A stretch of 64,000 nt of DNA from Streptomyces sp. 11x1 (GTDB taxonomy: Bacteria > Actinomycetota > Actinomycetes > Streptomycetales > Streptomycetaceae), in NCBI RefSeq assembly GCF_032598905.1, contig NZ_CP122458.1, positions 6,473,001-6,537,000 of the forward strand, read 5' to 3'. Position numbers and translations under genes: made by a program. The first letter of the stretch is position 1, and each line of letters opens with the position of its first letter. Positions 42,425-51,302 of this stretch are shown here, piece by piece. The notes beneath the pieces were generated by a model that worked only from the letters and a program-made list of their open reading frames with translations, was not told the DNA's origin and did no database searches.

Positions 42425-43816
42425 TCAGAGCGCGTCAATGGGCGGGCGGGAATTCGTCCGGATCGCGGCGATCAGCAGGGCAAGGGCCGCCGCTGCCACC
42501 GGTACCGCGAAGCCGGTGACGCCGGGGGCGAGGCCGGTGCCCGCCGCCGGGTCGTGTTCCGCGACCCAGCCGCCGAGGGCCGAGCCGCCCGCTATCCCGC
42601 CGAGCAGACCGGTGACGGCGAGGGTCATGCCCTCGTTCAACTGGCCCTGCGGGGTGCGGTGCTGGACCAGCGCCATGGCGGTGACCATCGTGGGGGCGGT
42701 GGCCATGCCGGCGAGGAGGAGGGCCGGGGCGAGGAACAGCAGGGAGCCGGTGGTGGCGGCGGTGAGCCAGGGCAGCGCCATCAGGGCGGTCATCGCGGCC
42801 AGGCACCTGCGGAAGCGGTGTTCCGCCGGGCCCGTCACCCGCAGCGTGCCGTACGCCAGGCCAGCCGCGCAGGAGCCGGCCGCCTGGAGGCCGAGGATCA
42901 CCCCCGCCGAGGAGGCGTGGCCCCGGGCGTCCGCGTAGGCGATGGTGACGACCTCCAGGGAGCCGAAGACCGCGCCGGTGGCGAGGAAGACGGCGAGCAG
43001 CGGGGGGATCCCGGGGGTCCTGAGGGGGGACTTCGCGGTCGTACGGCCCGTGGGCGGTGGTTCCGTGGCGCGCTGGGCGGCGAAGAGCAGGACGCCGGTC
43101 ATGCAGAGCATGCCGCCGATCAGGGTGCCGGCCTCGGGGAACAGGGTGGTGCAGAGGAAGGCGGCCACGACCGGGCCGAGCATGAAGCAGAGCTCGTCCG
43201 CCGCCTGTTCGAAGGAGTTGGCGGTGTGCAGGGCGGCCGGGTCGTCCTTCAGCAGGTGGGCCCAGCGGGCGCGGGCCATGCCGCCGGTGTTGGGGGCCGT
43301 GGCGGTGGCCGCGTAGGAGGCGAACAGGGTCCAGTCGGGGGCGTTCCAGTGGACACAGGCGATCAGGCCGAGGCCGCCGAGGAGGGCGACGGCGGTGGCG
43401 GGGACGGCGATCCTGGCCTGGCCGTGGCGGTCGACCAGCCGGGCGGTCCAGGGGGCGACCAGGGCGGTGGCGGTGAGGCCGGTGGCGACGACGGCGCCGG
43501 CGAGGGCGTAGGAGCCGCGGGTGCCGGCGATCATGAGGATCGCGCTGATGCCGAACATGCCCATGGGGAGGCGGGCGAGGATGCCTCCGGCGGTGAAGCG
43601 GAGGGTGCCGGGGATTTGGAAGAGGGCGCGGTAGGGGGTGGTGACGCCTGATGGGGTGGGGGTGGTTGTGCGTCGGCGGGTGCGGGGCCGGTGGGGGTTT
43701 TCGCGCAGTTCCCCGCGCCCCTTTGGTCGGCGGGGGCGGAAGTCGGCTGCCACGAGTGTGTCGGCTGTGACGGTCAGCAGCGGGCTGTGCTGCTCGGCGG
43801 GTTCGTGGTGCGGCAT
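42425..43816 (-). CDS. MFS transporter
   Basis: The protein has 463 residues from the ATG at 43816, preceded by GAGGG. Twelve hydrophobic segments are visible, with an RLVDRHGQAR-type loop 2-3 motif and a gap between TM6 and TM7 (RATEPPPTGRTTAKSPL), typical of drug/H+ antiporters. The first ~65 residues are polar and odd: residues ~30-45 (FRPRRPKGRGELRENPHRPR) are encoded by a copy of the dispersed palindromic repeat, which may have inserted in or extended the gene. The membrane part starts at about residue 68. It is divergent from a LysR regulator 84 bp away, which probably controls it. Confidence 0.88.
   Translation of the reverse strand: MPHHEPAEQHSPLLTVTADTLVAADFRPRRPKGRGELRENPHRPRTRRRTTTPTPSGVTTPYRALFQIPGTLRFTAGGILARLPMGMFGISAILMIAGTRGSYALAGAVVATGLTATALVAPWTARLVDRHGQARIAVPATAVALLGGLGLIACVHWNAPDWTLFASYAATATAPNTGGMARARWAHLLKDDPAALHTANSFEQAADELCFMLGPVVAAFLCTTLFPEAGTLIGGMLCMTGVLLFAAQRATEPPPTGRTTAKSPLRTPGIPPLLAVFLATGAVFGSLEVVTIAYADARGHASSAGVILGLQAAGSCAAGLAYGTLRVTGPAEHRFRRCLAAMTALMALPWLTAATTGSLLFLAPALLLAGMATAPTMVTAMALVQHRTPQGQLNEGMTLAVTGLLGGIAGGSALGGWVAEHDPAAGTGLAPGVTGFAVPVAAAALALLIAAIRTNSRPPIDAL
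43691..43726. repeat. dispersed palindromic repeat arm inside the MFS coding region
   Basis: The segment contains TTCGCGCAGTTCCCCGCGCC, identical to the core arm of the intergenic copies. It is read on the opposite strand as part of the first 45 codons of the MFS gene. No opposing arm is present. Confidence 0.85.
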
Positions 43817-43899
43817 GGCGCAACCCTCGCTCCGGTCATGATCCACCGTCCAACACCTGGTCCGTGGTGATTCACGCGGCCTGGTTGTAAATTCGGCGG

Positions 43900-44874
43900 A
43901 TGTCCTCCCTGCCCCGTGCTGTCGAGCCCCGGTTGTTGCGGGGGTTTCTCGCCGTCGCCGAAGAGCTGCACTTCACCCGGGCCGCCGCCCGGCTCTACGT
44001 CGCCCAGCAGGCGCTCAGCCGGGATGTGCGGCGGCTGGAGCGGGAGTTGGGGGTGGAGCTGTTCGTGCGGAGCACCCGGCAGGTGGTGTTGACGGGGGAC
44101 GGGGAGCGGCTGGTGCCCCACGCGCGGCGGGTGCTGGCCGCACACGAGGAGCTGATGGCCGCGTTCCGGCAGGTGCGGCCCCTGCTGGTGGACCTGAACT
44201 CGCCGGGACTGGAAACCGGGGCACGCGTGCTGCGGCGGGCCCGGGAGCTCGCGCCGGAGCTGGAGTTGATGGCCCGCTACGAGAGCGGCTTGACCTACGC
44301 GGCCGCCGAGATCCTCGCCGGGCGGCTGGACGTGTCGTTCGGGAGGTTCGCCGGGCTCGAACCGGGGGTGCGGGCACGACTCGCGCAGCAGCCGGTGCGG
44401 TACGCGCCGATGACGGTGATCCTGCCCGCCGACCATCGGCTGGCCGCGCTGGACGCCGTACCGCTGGCGGAACTCGCGGGCGAGCGGGTGTACGCGGGCG
44501 CAGGGAACTCCCGTACGCCGGAGTGGACGGATCTGGCGGCGCGGCTCTTCGAGGGACGGGGCATCGAGGTCGCGGCGCCCGCCCCGTTGGCCGTGGGGGA
44601 GGAGGAGTTCCAGCGGATCATGGCCAAGATGAGGGCGCCGGTGCTGGCGGTGGTGGACTTCCCGCCCATGCCGGGCACGGTGACGCGGCCGCTCGTCGAC
44701 CCCGTGCCGCTGTCCCCGGTCTCGCTGGTGTGGCGCAAGGGGTTCCGTCATCCGGGGCTCGACGCGTTGCGGCGGGCCGCCGCCGAGCTGGCGCGGGCGG
44801 AAGTATGGCTGGCACATCCGGAGGACGGGTGGATTCCGCCCACAGATGCACTCATCATGATGACCTTCACCTGA
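43900..44874 (+). CDS. LysR-family transcriptional regulator
   Basis: The 324-residue protein has the LysR helix-turn-helix at about 10-68 (EPRLLRGFLAVAEELHFTRAAARLYVAQQALSRDVRRLEREL, FVRSTRQVVLTGDGERL) and a two-lobed co-inducer domain. It is divergent from the MFS gene, the usual arrangement for a LysR regulator and its target. The ATG at 43900 follows GGCGGA with short spacing. The effector is unknown. The C-terminus (PEDGWIPPTDALIMMTFT) is short and complete. Confidence 0.9.
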   Translation: MSSLPRAVEPRLLRGFLAVAEELHFTRAAARLYVAQQALSRDVRRLERELGVELFVRSTRQVVLTGDGERLVPHARRVLAAHEELMAAFRQVRPLLVDLNSPGLETGARVLRRARELAPELELMARYESGLTYAAAEILAGRLDVSFGRFAGLEPGVRARLAQQPVRYAPMTVILPADHRLAALDAVPLAELAGERVYAGAGNSRTPEWTDLAARLFEGRGIEVAAPAPLAVGEEEFQRIMAKMRAPVLAVVDFPPMPGTVTRPLVDPVPLSPVSLVWRKGFRHPGLDALRRAAAELARAEVWLAHPEDGWIPPTDALIMMTFT

Positions 44875-45034
44875 CGTCATACACATACACATCTTTTCCG
44901 CCCATACATTCGTTGGCCCGGGTGCGTGTGATGGGTGGGGCGCCCCGGATCGGGTGGGGGCCCGGTCCGGTACAGAAAAGTGCGACAGTCCGGCATCGAC
45001 CACGCGCTCGGAACGATCCCGTGGGGGGAAGTGC

Positions 45035-46021
45035 GTGCACGTCGACAACTGGCCCAAGGGCATTCAGCCGAAGCGGACCGAGGGCGAGGGCCCGGGTCCG
45101 GGCCGTAGTGGCAGTGGCAGTGGCAGCGGTTCGTCGGACGAGGTGGTCTGGCCCGACGCCGCCGGCAGAACGGGAACCGTCTCCCAGGTGGAGGCGAGGC
45201 CCTGGGAGCAGCCCGACCAGCCCGGGCGCAACCACGATCCGCACGAGGTGACCGTGCAGCTCGACGGCGTCGGGCGTGAGGTGGAGGAAGGGACCGGAAG
45301 GCACGCCGGCCGGAACGGGGACGCGGCGGGCGCCGGTCAGGACTCCGACGGGCCGGTCTTCGTCGACGAGTCGGGACGGCGCCGCAACCTCTACCGGCGG
45401 CTCGGCATCGCCGTCGGCACCGCCTGCGCGGCGTACGCCGTGGTCATCGTCGGCACTCTGGTGTCGGGCAACTCCGACGCGCCCTGGCTGCCGGTGCCGA
45501 TGCAGAAGGGAGACAAGCCGGCGGGCAAGGTGGACACGCCTCCGGAGCCGGCCGAGTCGGACGACCGGTCCGACACGGCGGACGGTTTCGTCCCGGACGC
45601 CGGTCAGGGCGGCGGCCGCGCGGGCGCCACGGTCTCGCCCGGTGGCAAGTCGCCCACCGGCGCGTCGGGCCGGGCCGGGCAACCGGAGAAGTCCGCCGGT
45701 GCCCAACCCTCGGCCGCGCCCAGCGCCGGAGTGGTCCCGCAGCCGAAGCCGAGCACCAGCGCCAAGGACCCCGAGCCGTCCGCCTCCGAGTCCGAGCCGC
45801 CGAAGGTCGACCCCAGCCCCTCGGACTCGCCCTCGCCAGCGCCCTCGGACACCACCGACCCCGGTCCCGCTCCGGACGGCGGCGGCACGGACACCGTCGC
45901 CGGCGGTCCGGCCTCCCCGGCACCCGTCGAGCCGGCCCCGGCGACCTCGGACAGCTCTCCGAGCCCGCAGGAGCCGGCGGGCCCGCAGGAGGACCCGCAG
46001 AACCCGGAGACCCCCGCCTGA
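45035..46021 (+). CDS. matA: single-pass membrane protein, MatA-like
   Basis: The protein has 328 residues from the GTG at 45035, with GGGGGGAA five bases upstream. The cytosolic N-terminus (~110 residues) is acidic and Gly/Ser-rich. One membrane helix (LGIAVGTACAAYAVVIVGTLV, ~118-138) is followed by a long outer Ser/Pro/Glu-rich stalk (PKPSTSAKDPEPSASESEPPK). It overlaps the polysaccharide deacetylase/GT gene by one base (TGATG), implying coupling. In S. coelicolor and S. lividans the pair matA-matB makes an extracellular poly-N-acetylglucosamine involved in pellet formation, and this gene takes the matA position. Its direct role is unclear. Confidence 0.75.
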   Translation: MHVDNWPKGIQPKRTEGEGPGPGRSGSGSGSGSSDEVVWPDAAGRTGTVSQVEARPWEQPDQPGRNHDPHEVTVQLDGVGREVEEGTGRHAGRNGDAAGAGQDSDGPVFVDESGRRRNLYRRLGIAVGTACAAYAVVIVGTLVSGNSDAPWLPVPMQKGDKPAGKVDTPPEPAESDDRSDTADGFVPDAGQGGGRAGATVSPGGKSPTGASGRAGQPEKSAGAQPSAAPSAGVVPQPKPSTSAKDPEPSASESEPPKVDPSPSDSPSPAPSDTTDPGPAPDGGGTDTVAGGPASPAPVEPAPATSDSSPSPQEPAGPQEDPQNPETPA

Positions 46022-48339
46022 TGACCCGCTCCCAGCGCGGCGGTACGCCTTCGAGTGCCGCCAAGCGCCCCTCCCGTCCACCGCAATCCTCGAACACAGG
46101 TACGGGCGGCACCGCCGACAGCCCGGGGAACGGCTCCGCGAAGGCCAAGCGGTCGCGCAAGAGCCCGAAGAAGCGCTCCGGGCGGCGCCTGCCGCTGCGC
46201 TACCTGCTGCCCTGTGTGCTGCTCCTCGCCCTGATGGCCATGCTCATGCTGCGCGGATACGTGCACAGCGAGATCCTCGCGGACCACCGGGTCGGGCCGC
46301 CCATCTCGAACGACCGGGTGCCGAAGAAGATAGTGAACGGCGGGCCCGTGATCGACACCCGCTCCGGACGGCAGCTCGCCCTCGACGTCCCCGATTACGA
46401 GCTGGTGCTGACCTTCGACGACGGGCCCGACCCCAAGTGGACCCCCAAGGTCCTCGACACGCTGAGGAAGCACGACGCCAAGGCCGTCTTCTTCATCACC
46501 GGCACCATGGCCTCCCGCTACCCGGACCTGGTCCAGCGGATGGTCGACGAGGGCCACGAGATCGGTCTGCACACCTTCAACCACCCGGACCTCTCGCTCC
46601 AGACCAAGGACCGCATCGACTGGGAGCTCTCCCAGAACCAGCTGGCGCTCGCGGGCGCCGCCGGCATCCGTACCTCGCTGTTCCGGCCGCCGTACTCGTC
46701 GTTCTCGGAGCGCATGGACAACCGGACCTGGCCGGTGACGCGGTACATCGGCAGCCGCGGTTACATCACCGTCGTCAGCGACACCGACAGCCAGGACTGG
46801 AAGCGGCCGGGCGTCGCCGAGATCATCCGCCGGTCCACGCCCGAGCGCGGCGAGGGCGCGGTCGTGCTGATGCACGACTCCGGCGGCGACCGCTCGCAGA
46901 CCGTCGTCGCGCTGGACCGCTACATCCCGCAACTCCAGGTCAAGGGCTACAAGTTCGACACCCTGACCGGCGCCCTGAAGGCCCCCAGCGCGCACACCCC
47001 GGTCACCGGCCTCGGCCTGGTGAAGGGCAAGGTCTGGGTCACCCTGGTGCAGGTCTCGGAGAAGACGACGAGCGTCCTCGTCGTCGCCCTCGCGGTCGTC
47101 GGTGTCCTCGTCCTCGCCCGTTTCGGCCTGATGCTGGTCCTGTCCCTCGTACACGCCCGCCGGGTCCGCCGCCGGAACTTCCGCTGGGGTCCGGACGGGC
47201 CGGTCACGGAACCCGTCTCGGTGCTCGTCCCCGCGTACAACGAGGCCAAGTGCATCGAGAAGACGGTCCGTTCCCTGGTGGCGAGCGACCACCCCATCGA
47301 GGTGCTGGTCATCGACGACGGCTCCAGCGACGGCACGGCCGGCATCGTCGAGGAACTGGGCAAGGACCTGCCGGGCGTCCGCGTCGTACGGCAGCTCAAC
47401 GCGGGCAAGCCCGCCGCCCTCAACCGGGGCATCGCCAACGCCCGGCACGAGATCATCGTCATGATGGACGGCGACACGGTCTTCGAACCGTCCACCGTCC
47501 GCGAACTGGTCCAGCCCTTCGCCGACCCGCGCGTCGGCGCGGTCGCGGGCAACGCCAAGGTCGGCAACCGGGACACCCTCATCGGGGCCTGGCAGCACAT
47601 CGAGTACGTGATGGGCTTCAACCTCGACCGCCGGATGTACGACATCCTGCGCTGCATGCCGACCATCCCCGGCGCGGTCGGGGCGTTCCGCCGCACGGCC
47701 CTCGAACGCGTCGGCGGGATGAGCGAGGACACCCTCGCCGAGGACACCGACATCACCATGGCCATGCACCGCGACGGCTGGCACGTCGTCTACGCCGAGA
47801 ACGCGCGCGCCTGGACCGAGGCACCGGAATCCGTCCAGCAGCTGTGGTCCCAGCGCTACCGCTGGTCGTACGGCACCATGCAGGCGATCTGGAAGCACCG
47901 GGGCTCGCTCTTCGACCGGGGCCCCTCCGGCCGCTTCGGGCGTGTGGGCCTGCCGCTGGTGTCCCTCTTCATGGTCGTGGCGCCCCTGCTGGCCCCGCTC
48001 ATCGACGTCTTCCTGCTCTACGGGCTGATCTTCGGGCCCACGGAGAAGACCATCGGCGCCTGGCTGGGCGTCCTGGCCGTCCAGGTGGTCTGCGCGGCCC
48101 TCGCGTTCCACCTCGACAAGGAGCGCATGACCCATCTGATCTCCCTCCCGCTGCAGCAACTCCTCTACCGCCAGCTGATGTACGTCGTCCTGCTCCAGTC
48201 ATGGATCACGGCGCTGACCGGCGGCCGGCTGCGCTGGCAGAAGCTGCGGCGGACGGGGGCCGTGGGGCTGCCCGGCGCGCCTGCGGACGGGGCGGCCGTG
48301 CCGCAGCAGCAGTCGGGCGAGCGGAGGCCCGTCGGATGA
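46021..48339 (+). CDS. matB: bifunctional polysaccharide deacetylase / family 2 glycan synthase, MatB-like
   Basis: The protein has 772 residues. A basic N-terminus and TM helix (61-78) precede a NodB deacetylase domain (~125-310) with the Asp pair in LTFDDGPDP (133-134), metal His residues in GLHTFNHPD and RPPYSSFSERM. A second TM pair follows (~350-375). The GT2 synthase domain (~395-640) has VPAYNEAKC, DDGSSDGT, MDGDTVFEP, EDTDITM and the processive QQLWSQRYRW motif, and ends with three TMs. The product would be a secreted, partly deacetylated poly-beta-N-acetylglucosamine-type polymer. Fusion of deacetylase and synthase in one chain is the feature known for MatB. Confidence 0.88.
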   Translation: MTRSQRGGTPSSAAKRPSRPPQSSNTGTGGTADSPGNGSAKAKRSRKSPKKRSGRRLPLRYLLPCVLLLALMAMLMLRGYVHSEILADHRVGPPISNDRVPKKIVNGGPVIDTRSGRQLALDVPDYELVLTFDDGPDPKWTPKVLDTLRKHDAKAVFFITGTMASRYPDLVQRMVDEGHEIGLHTFNHPDLSLQTKDRIDWELSQNQLALAGAAGIRTSLFRPPYSSFSERMDNRTWPVTRYIGSRGYITVVSDTDSQDWKRPGVAEIIRRSTPERGEGAVVLMHDSGGDRSQTVVALDRYIPQLQVKGYKFDTLTGALKAPSAHTPVTGLGLVKGKVWVTLVQVSEKTTSVLVVALAVVGVLVLARFGLMLVLSLVHARRVRRRNFRWGPDGPVTEPVSVLVPAYNEAKCIEKTVRSLVASDHPIEVLVIDDGSSDGTAGIVEELGKDLPGVRVVRQLNAGKPAALNRGIANARHEIIVMMDGDTVFEPSTVRELVQPFADPRVGAVAGNAKVGNRDTLIGAWQHIEYVMGFNLDRRMYDILRCMPTIPGAVGAFRRTALERVGGMSEDTLAEDTDITMAMHRDGWHVVYAENARAWTEAPESVQQLWSQRYRWSYGTMQAIWKHRGSLFDRGPSGRFGRVGLPLVSLFMVVAPLLAPLIDVFLLYGLIFGPTEKTIGAWLGVLAVQVVCAALAFHLDKERMTHLISLPLQQLLYRQLMYVVLLQSWITALTGGRLRWQKLRRTGAVGLPGAPADGAAVPQQQSGERRPVG

Positions 48340-49589
48340 GCACCCTCGCACACGGCTCCACACCACCGGACTCCACACCACCGGACGCCACGCAGTCCGA
48401 CCCTGCGCAGTCCGGTTCCACCGCGCCGGGCGTGCCCCCGCAGGCCGCCGGATCGCAGGACCCGCCCGCCCGCGCCCCCGGCCGGGACCGGTACTTCGAC
48501 CTCCTCAGGGCCCTCGCTCTCTTCCGGGTGGTGCTCTACCACCTCACCGGCTGGGCCTGGCTGCCGCTCCTCTTCCCCTCCATGGGCGTGATGTTCGCCC
48601 TCGCCGGCAACCTCATGGCGCGCTCGCTGAAGCGCCCGGCCCTGGGCGTCGTCCGCGGCCGCCTGCGCCGACTGCTGCCGCCCGTGTGGCTGCTCGGCGT
48701 CGTCGGCGTGACGGCGATGGTGGTCCAGGGATGGGGGCCGGACGCGGACGGGCACCCCGCCTGGTGGTGGTTCCACCTCACGTTCTGGATCCTCCCGATC
48801 AGCGACCCGCCGTACGCCGAGGGCCTGCCCGCAGTGCACGGCCTCATCGGCGCCGACTGGGCCGCGGAACTCGCCGGACCGCTCTGGTACGTCCGCGCCT
48901 ACGTCTGGTACGTCGTCCTCTCCCCGCTGCTGCTCCGCGCGCTGCGGGCGGTGCCGGCAGTGACGGTCCTCGCGCCGATCGCGCTGGCAGGGGTCTTCGA
49001 ACTGGGCCTGCTCCCACTGCCGGGCGAGCGGTTCGCGTCGGGGTTGACGGACTTCAGCACCTTCGGCGCCTGCTGGATCCTCGGCATGGCCCACCAGGAG
49101 GGCATCCTCGCGCGCCTGCCGCGCTACCTCGTCCCCTCCGTGGCCCCGGCGGTGGCCCTGGCCGGCCTCTGGTACGCCCTGAACCACGACTTCGGCACCG
49201 GCAACGACCTGGACAGCATGCCGTTCGCCCAGGCGCTCTATTCCGTCGGCACGGTGGCGCTGCTGCTGCACATCAGCCCGTCGTGGCAGGAGTGGCCGGA
49301 CCGGCTGCGCCGCTGGGACGGACTGATCACCCTGCTCAACGCCCGTGCGGTGACGATCTATCTCTGGCACAACACCTGCATCCTGATCGCCGCGACCCAG
49401 TGGGACCGGCTGTGGAGCGTGGTGTTCCTCGAACGACACGTGCCCTGGCTGCTGGAGAGCGTCTGGCCCGTGCTGGTCGTGACCTGGCTGCTGATCGCCG
49501 TCTGCGTCGTCGCCTTCGGCTGGGCGGAGGACCTGGCGGCCCGGCGCAGACCCCGATGGTGGCCGAGCCGCCGTGTACTGACCCGGTAA
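48336..49589 (+). CDS. acyltransferase family 3 membrane protein
   Basis: The protein has 417 residues from the ATG at 48336, which overlaps matB by 4 bp (ATGA). After a Ser/Thr/Pro/Asp-rich N-terminus (~45 residues), ten or more membrane helices begin near YFDLLRALALFRVVLYHLTGWAW. The conserved Arg-His arrangement (LRALALFRVVLYHL) is the acyltransferase-3 signature. A final acidic/basic tail lies inside. Coupled to matAB, it probably O- or N-acylates the exported polysaccharide or a lipid intermediate. Confidence 0.85.
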   Translation: MSTLAHGSTPPDSTPPDATQSDPAQSGSTAPGVPPQAAGSQDPPARAPGRDRYFDLLRALALFRVVLYHLTGWAWLPLLFPSMGVMFALAGNLMARSLKRPALGVVRGRLRRLLPPVWLLGVVGVTAMVVQGWGPDADGHPAWWWFHLTFWILPISDPPYAEGLPAVHGLIGADWAAELAGPLWYVRAYVWYVVLSPLLLRALRAVPAVTVLAPIALAGVFELGLLPLPGERFASGLTDFSTFGACWILGMAHQEGILARLPRYLVPSVAPAVALAGLWYALNHDFGTGNDLDSMPFAQALYSVGTVALLLHISPSWQEWPDRLRRWDGLITLLNARAVTIYLWHNTCILIAATQWDRLWSVVFLERHVPWLLESVWPVLVVTWLLIAVCVVAFGWAEDLAARRRPRWWPSRRVLTR

Positions 49590-49707
49590 CCAACCGGGAT
49601 ACGCACTTGCGTACGACTGACCGGGTGTTGGATGTTGGGCTCGCTTGAGGCAGGTGTTCCGCGCACTGCTCGCCTCGCCGAAGCGACTCAAGGAGTGACG
49701 CCCGCCG

Positions 49708-50511
49708 ATGACCCAGCCTCCCGGCCAGCCGCCGTACGACGGTTACGGAGCCCAGCCGCCGCAGCAGCCGTACCCGGGGGCGTAGCCGCCCCCGGGCCAG
49801 GTGCCCGGCCAGCCGCCGAACCCGTACGCGACGGCTCCGCAGCAGCCGTACGGGGTCGGCGGGCAGCCGCTGTACGGGGCACCGGGGGCGCCGAACTACG
49901 GCCCGCAGTACGGGGGTTACCCGCCTCCGCCTCCGCCCTCCGGCGGTAGCGGTGGCAAAGTCGCGATGATCGTCGTGGCCGCCGTGGCGGCGCTCGCGGT
50001 GATCGGCGGGGGCATCTTCCTCCTCACCGGCGACGGGGACGACGACACCACGGCCAAGCCCCGGCAGAGCGTCTCGGCCTCGGAGACCGACGCGGCGACC
50101 CCGACGGAGGAGGCTACGGACGACGCCACCGACGAGGGTCTCGGAACGCCCGACGGCGGTTTGGACGACGGCGGTTCGACCACCGCGCCCGCCAAGGGCG
50201 TCGAGGGCCAGTGGCAGGACGACGACGCCCGGACCCTGACCATCGGCGCCGAGCAGACCAGCGGCGACGGCAAGGGCCAGCACCCGCTCTCCTACATAGA
50301 CATGGTCGGCGGCAAGGGCATCCTGACCGGCGTCGGCGCCTACCGCGACGACAACAACTTCCGTATGGCGCTGACCCCCATGGCCTCCAAGGACGTCAGC
50401 GACGAGGACGTCACCTTCGCCACGGTCCGCCGCTCCGGCGACGACGTGATCATCACCTGGGAGAAGGGCGGCACGGACAGACTCGGCTACGTGGGCGAGT
50501 CGTCGAGCTGA
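49708..50511 (+). pseudogene. Pro/Gln-rich single-pass protein gene with in-frame amber codon
   Basis: AAGGAGTG (49690-49697) and the ATG at 49708 mark a natural start for MTQPPGQPPYDGYGAQPPQQPYPGA, but codon 26 is TAG (49783-49785). The frame continues without loss as PPPGQVPGQPPNPYATAPQQPYG, a membrane helix (VAMIVVAAVAALAVIGGGIFLL) and an outer domain of ~150 residues. A single C-to-T change of CAG to TAG would explain it, since Gln is frequent in this region. Restarting at the GTG at 49801 would give 236 residues, missing only part of the Pro/Gln head. So the gene may be broken, partly functional or a sequencing error. I do not recognise the outer domain. Confidence 0.7.
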
Positions 50512-50528
50512 CGCGCCCGGGTTACCTC

Positions 50529-50565
50529 GGTGGGGGTGGGCCGCGGTCGGGGACCCACCCCCACC
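50529..50565 (+). terminator. hairpin terminator
   Basis: GGTGGGGGTGGG at 50529-50540 pairs perfectly with CCCACCCCCACC at 50554-50565. It lies 17 bp after the stop of the amber-containing gene. Confidence 0.85.
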
Positions 50566-50662
50566 GCTGTGTCCCGGGGCAACCAAGCGGCGGAGCGGTG
50601 ACGACTACATCGACCGGAGGGCCGGCTCGGGGCCGGTTCCGGTCGGAGGAGGAGCGTCGGTC

Positions 50663-51106
50663 ATGAAGAGCGATGCCGGACACATCGACGCGTTCGCGGC
50701 CTGGATGGAGGGCGTGATGCGGGCGCGCGGGTACGACATCGACAGTCCGCGGGGCGGTGGGAAGACCAGGCTGGCCGAGGACGCGGGGGTGCACCGGGCG
50801 GCCATCACCCGGCTGCTGCAGCGGCGGAGCATGCCCGATCTGGAGACGATGCGTGGGCTGTCCCGGGCGCTCGGTGTCCCGGTGCGCGACGTCCTGATCC
50901 GCTCGGGCAAGTTGACCGAACAGGACCTGCCCCAGCCCCCGGCCCCGCCCGGGCCCGGCACGGCCCCCGGCGGCAACGCCCTCTCCGCCGAGCAGGCGGC
51001 GACCGCGCTGGGCATCCCGGAACACCGCCGGGCGGCGTTCGTCCGGATCACCGAGCGACTCAGACACGGCACGGAGCCGGACGTGAACGGCCGGGCGGGG
51101 GACTGA
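50663..51106 (+). CDS. XRE-type helix-turn-helix regulator
   Basis: The 147-residue protein has a helix-turn-helix in residues ~30-70 (GGGKTRLAEDAGVHRAAITRLLQRRSMPDLETMRGLSRALGVP), typical of XRE/Cro DNA-binding proteins. The second half has a Pro-rich hinge (PQPPAPPGPG) and a short helical tail. The ATG at 50663 has a strong GGAGGAGG site. A terminator follows directly. The target is unknown; the serine hydrolase operon downstream has an operator-like inverted repeat in its promoter and is a candidate. Confidence 0.82.
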   Translation: MKSDAGHIDAFAAWMEGVMRARGYDIDSPRGGGKTRLAEDAGVHRAAITRLLQRRSMPDLETMRGLSRALGVPVRDVLIRSGKLTEQDLPQPPAPPGPGTAPGGNALSAEQAATALGIPEHRRAAFVRITERLRHGTEPDVNGRAGD

Positions 51107-51146
51107 CCGCCCGCCAGGCCGGAGCCGTTGGCTCCCCCCACCCCCG

Positions 51147-51181
51147 AGGCCGCGCACGGCGACTGCCGGGCGCGGCCTTTT
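51147..51181 (+). terminator. intrinsic terminator with T-run
   Basis: AGGCCGCGC (51147-51155) pairs with GCGCGGCCT (51170-51178), with an inner CGGC/GCCG pairing, followed by TTT. It ends the XRE regulator unit. Confidence 0.85.
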
Positions 51182-51210
51182 GCTCGCCCACCTGGGTACG
51201 CCGTTCTCTC

Positions 51211-51241
51211 TTGCGCACACTGTTCGCAGTGCGTACAGTGT
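51211..51241 (+). promoter_or_regulatory. promoter with overlapping inverted repeat for the serine hydrolase
   Basis: TTGCGC (51211-51216) and TACAGT (51234-51239) are spaced 17 nt apart, a good sigma-70 type promoter. ACACTGT (51217-51223) and ACAGTGT (51235-51241) form an inverted repeat across the spacer and -10, so a dimeric repressor bound there would block polymerase. Confidence 0.7.
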
Positions 51242-51302
51242 TCTGGGTCGCCGCGCAGGACGCGGCGGCGGCCTCGCACCCACGCTTCCCGGAGGTTCCG
51301 CC

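Noticed and set aside
45604..48159. Long minus-strand frame opposite matA-matB
   Set aside because: Low-complexity antisense shadow of a well-recognised bifunctional enzyme.
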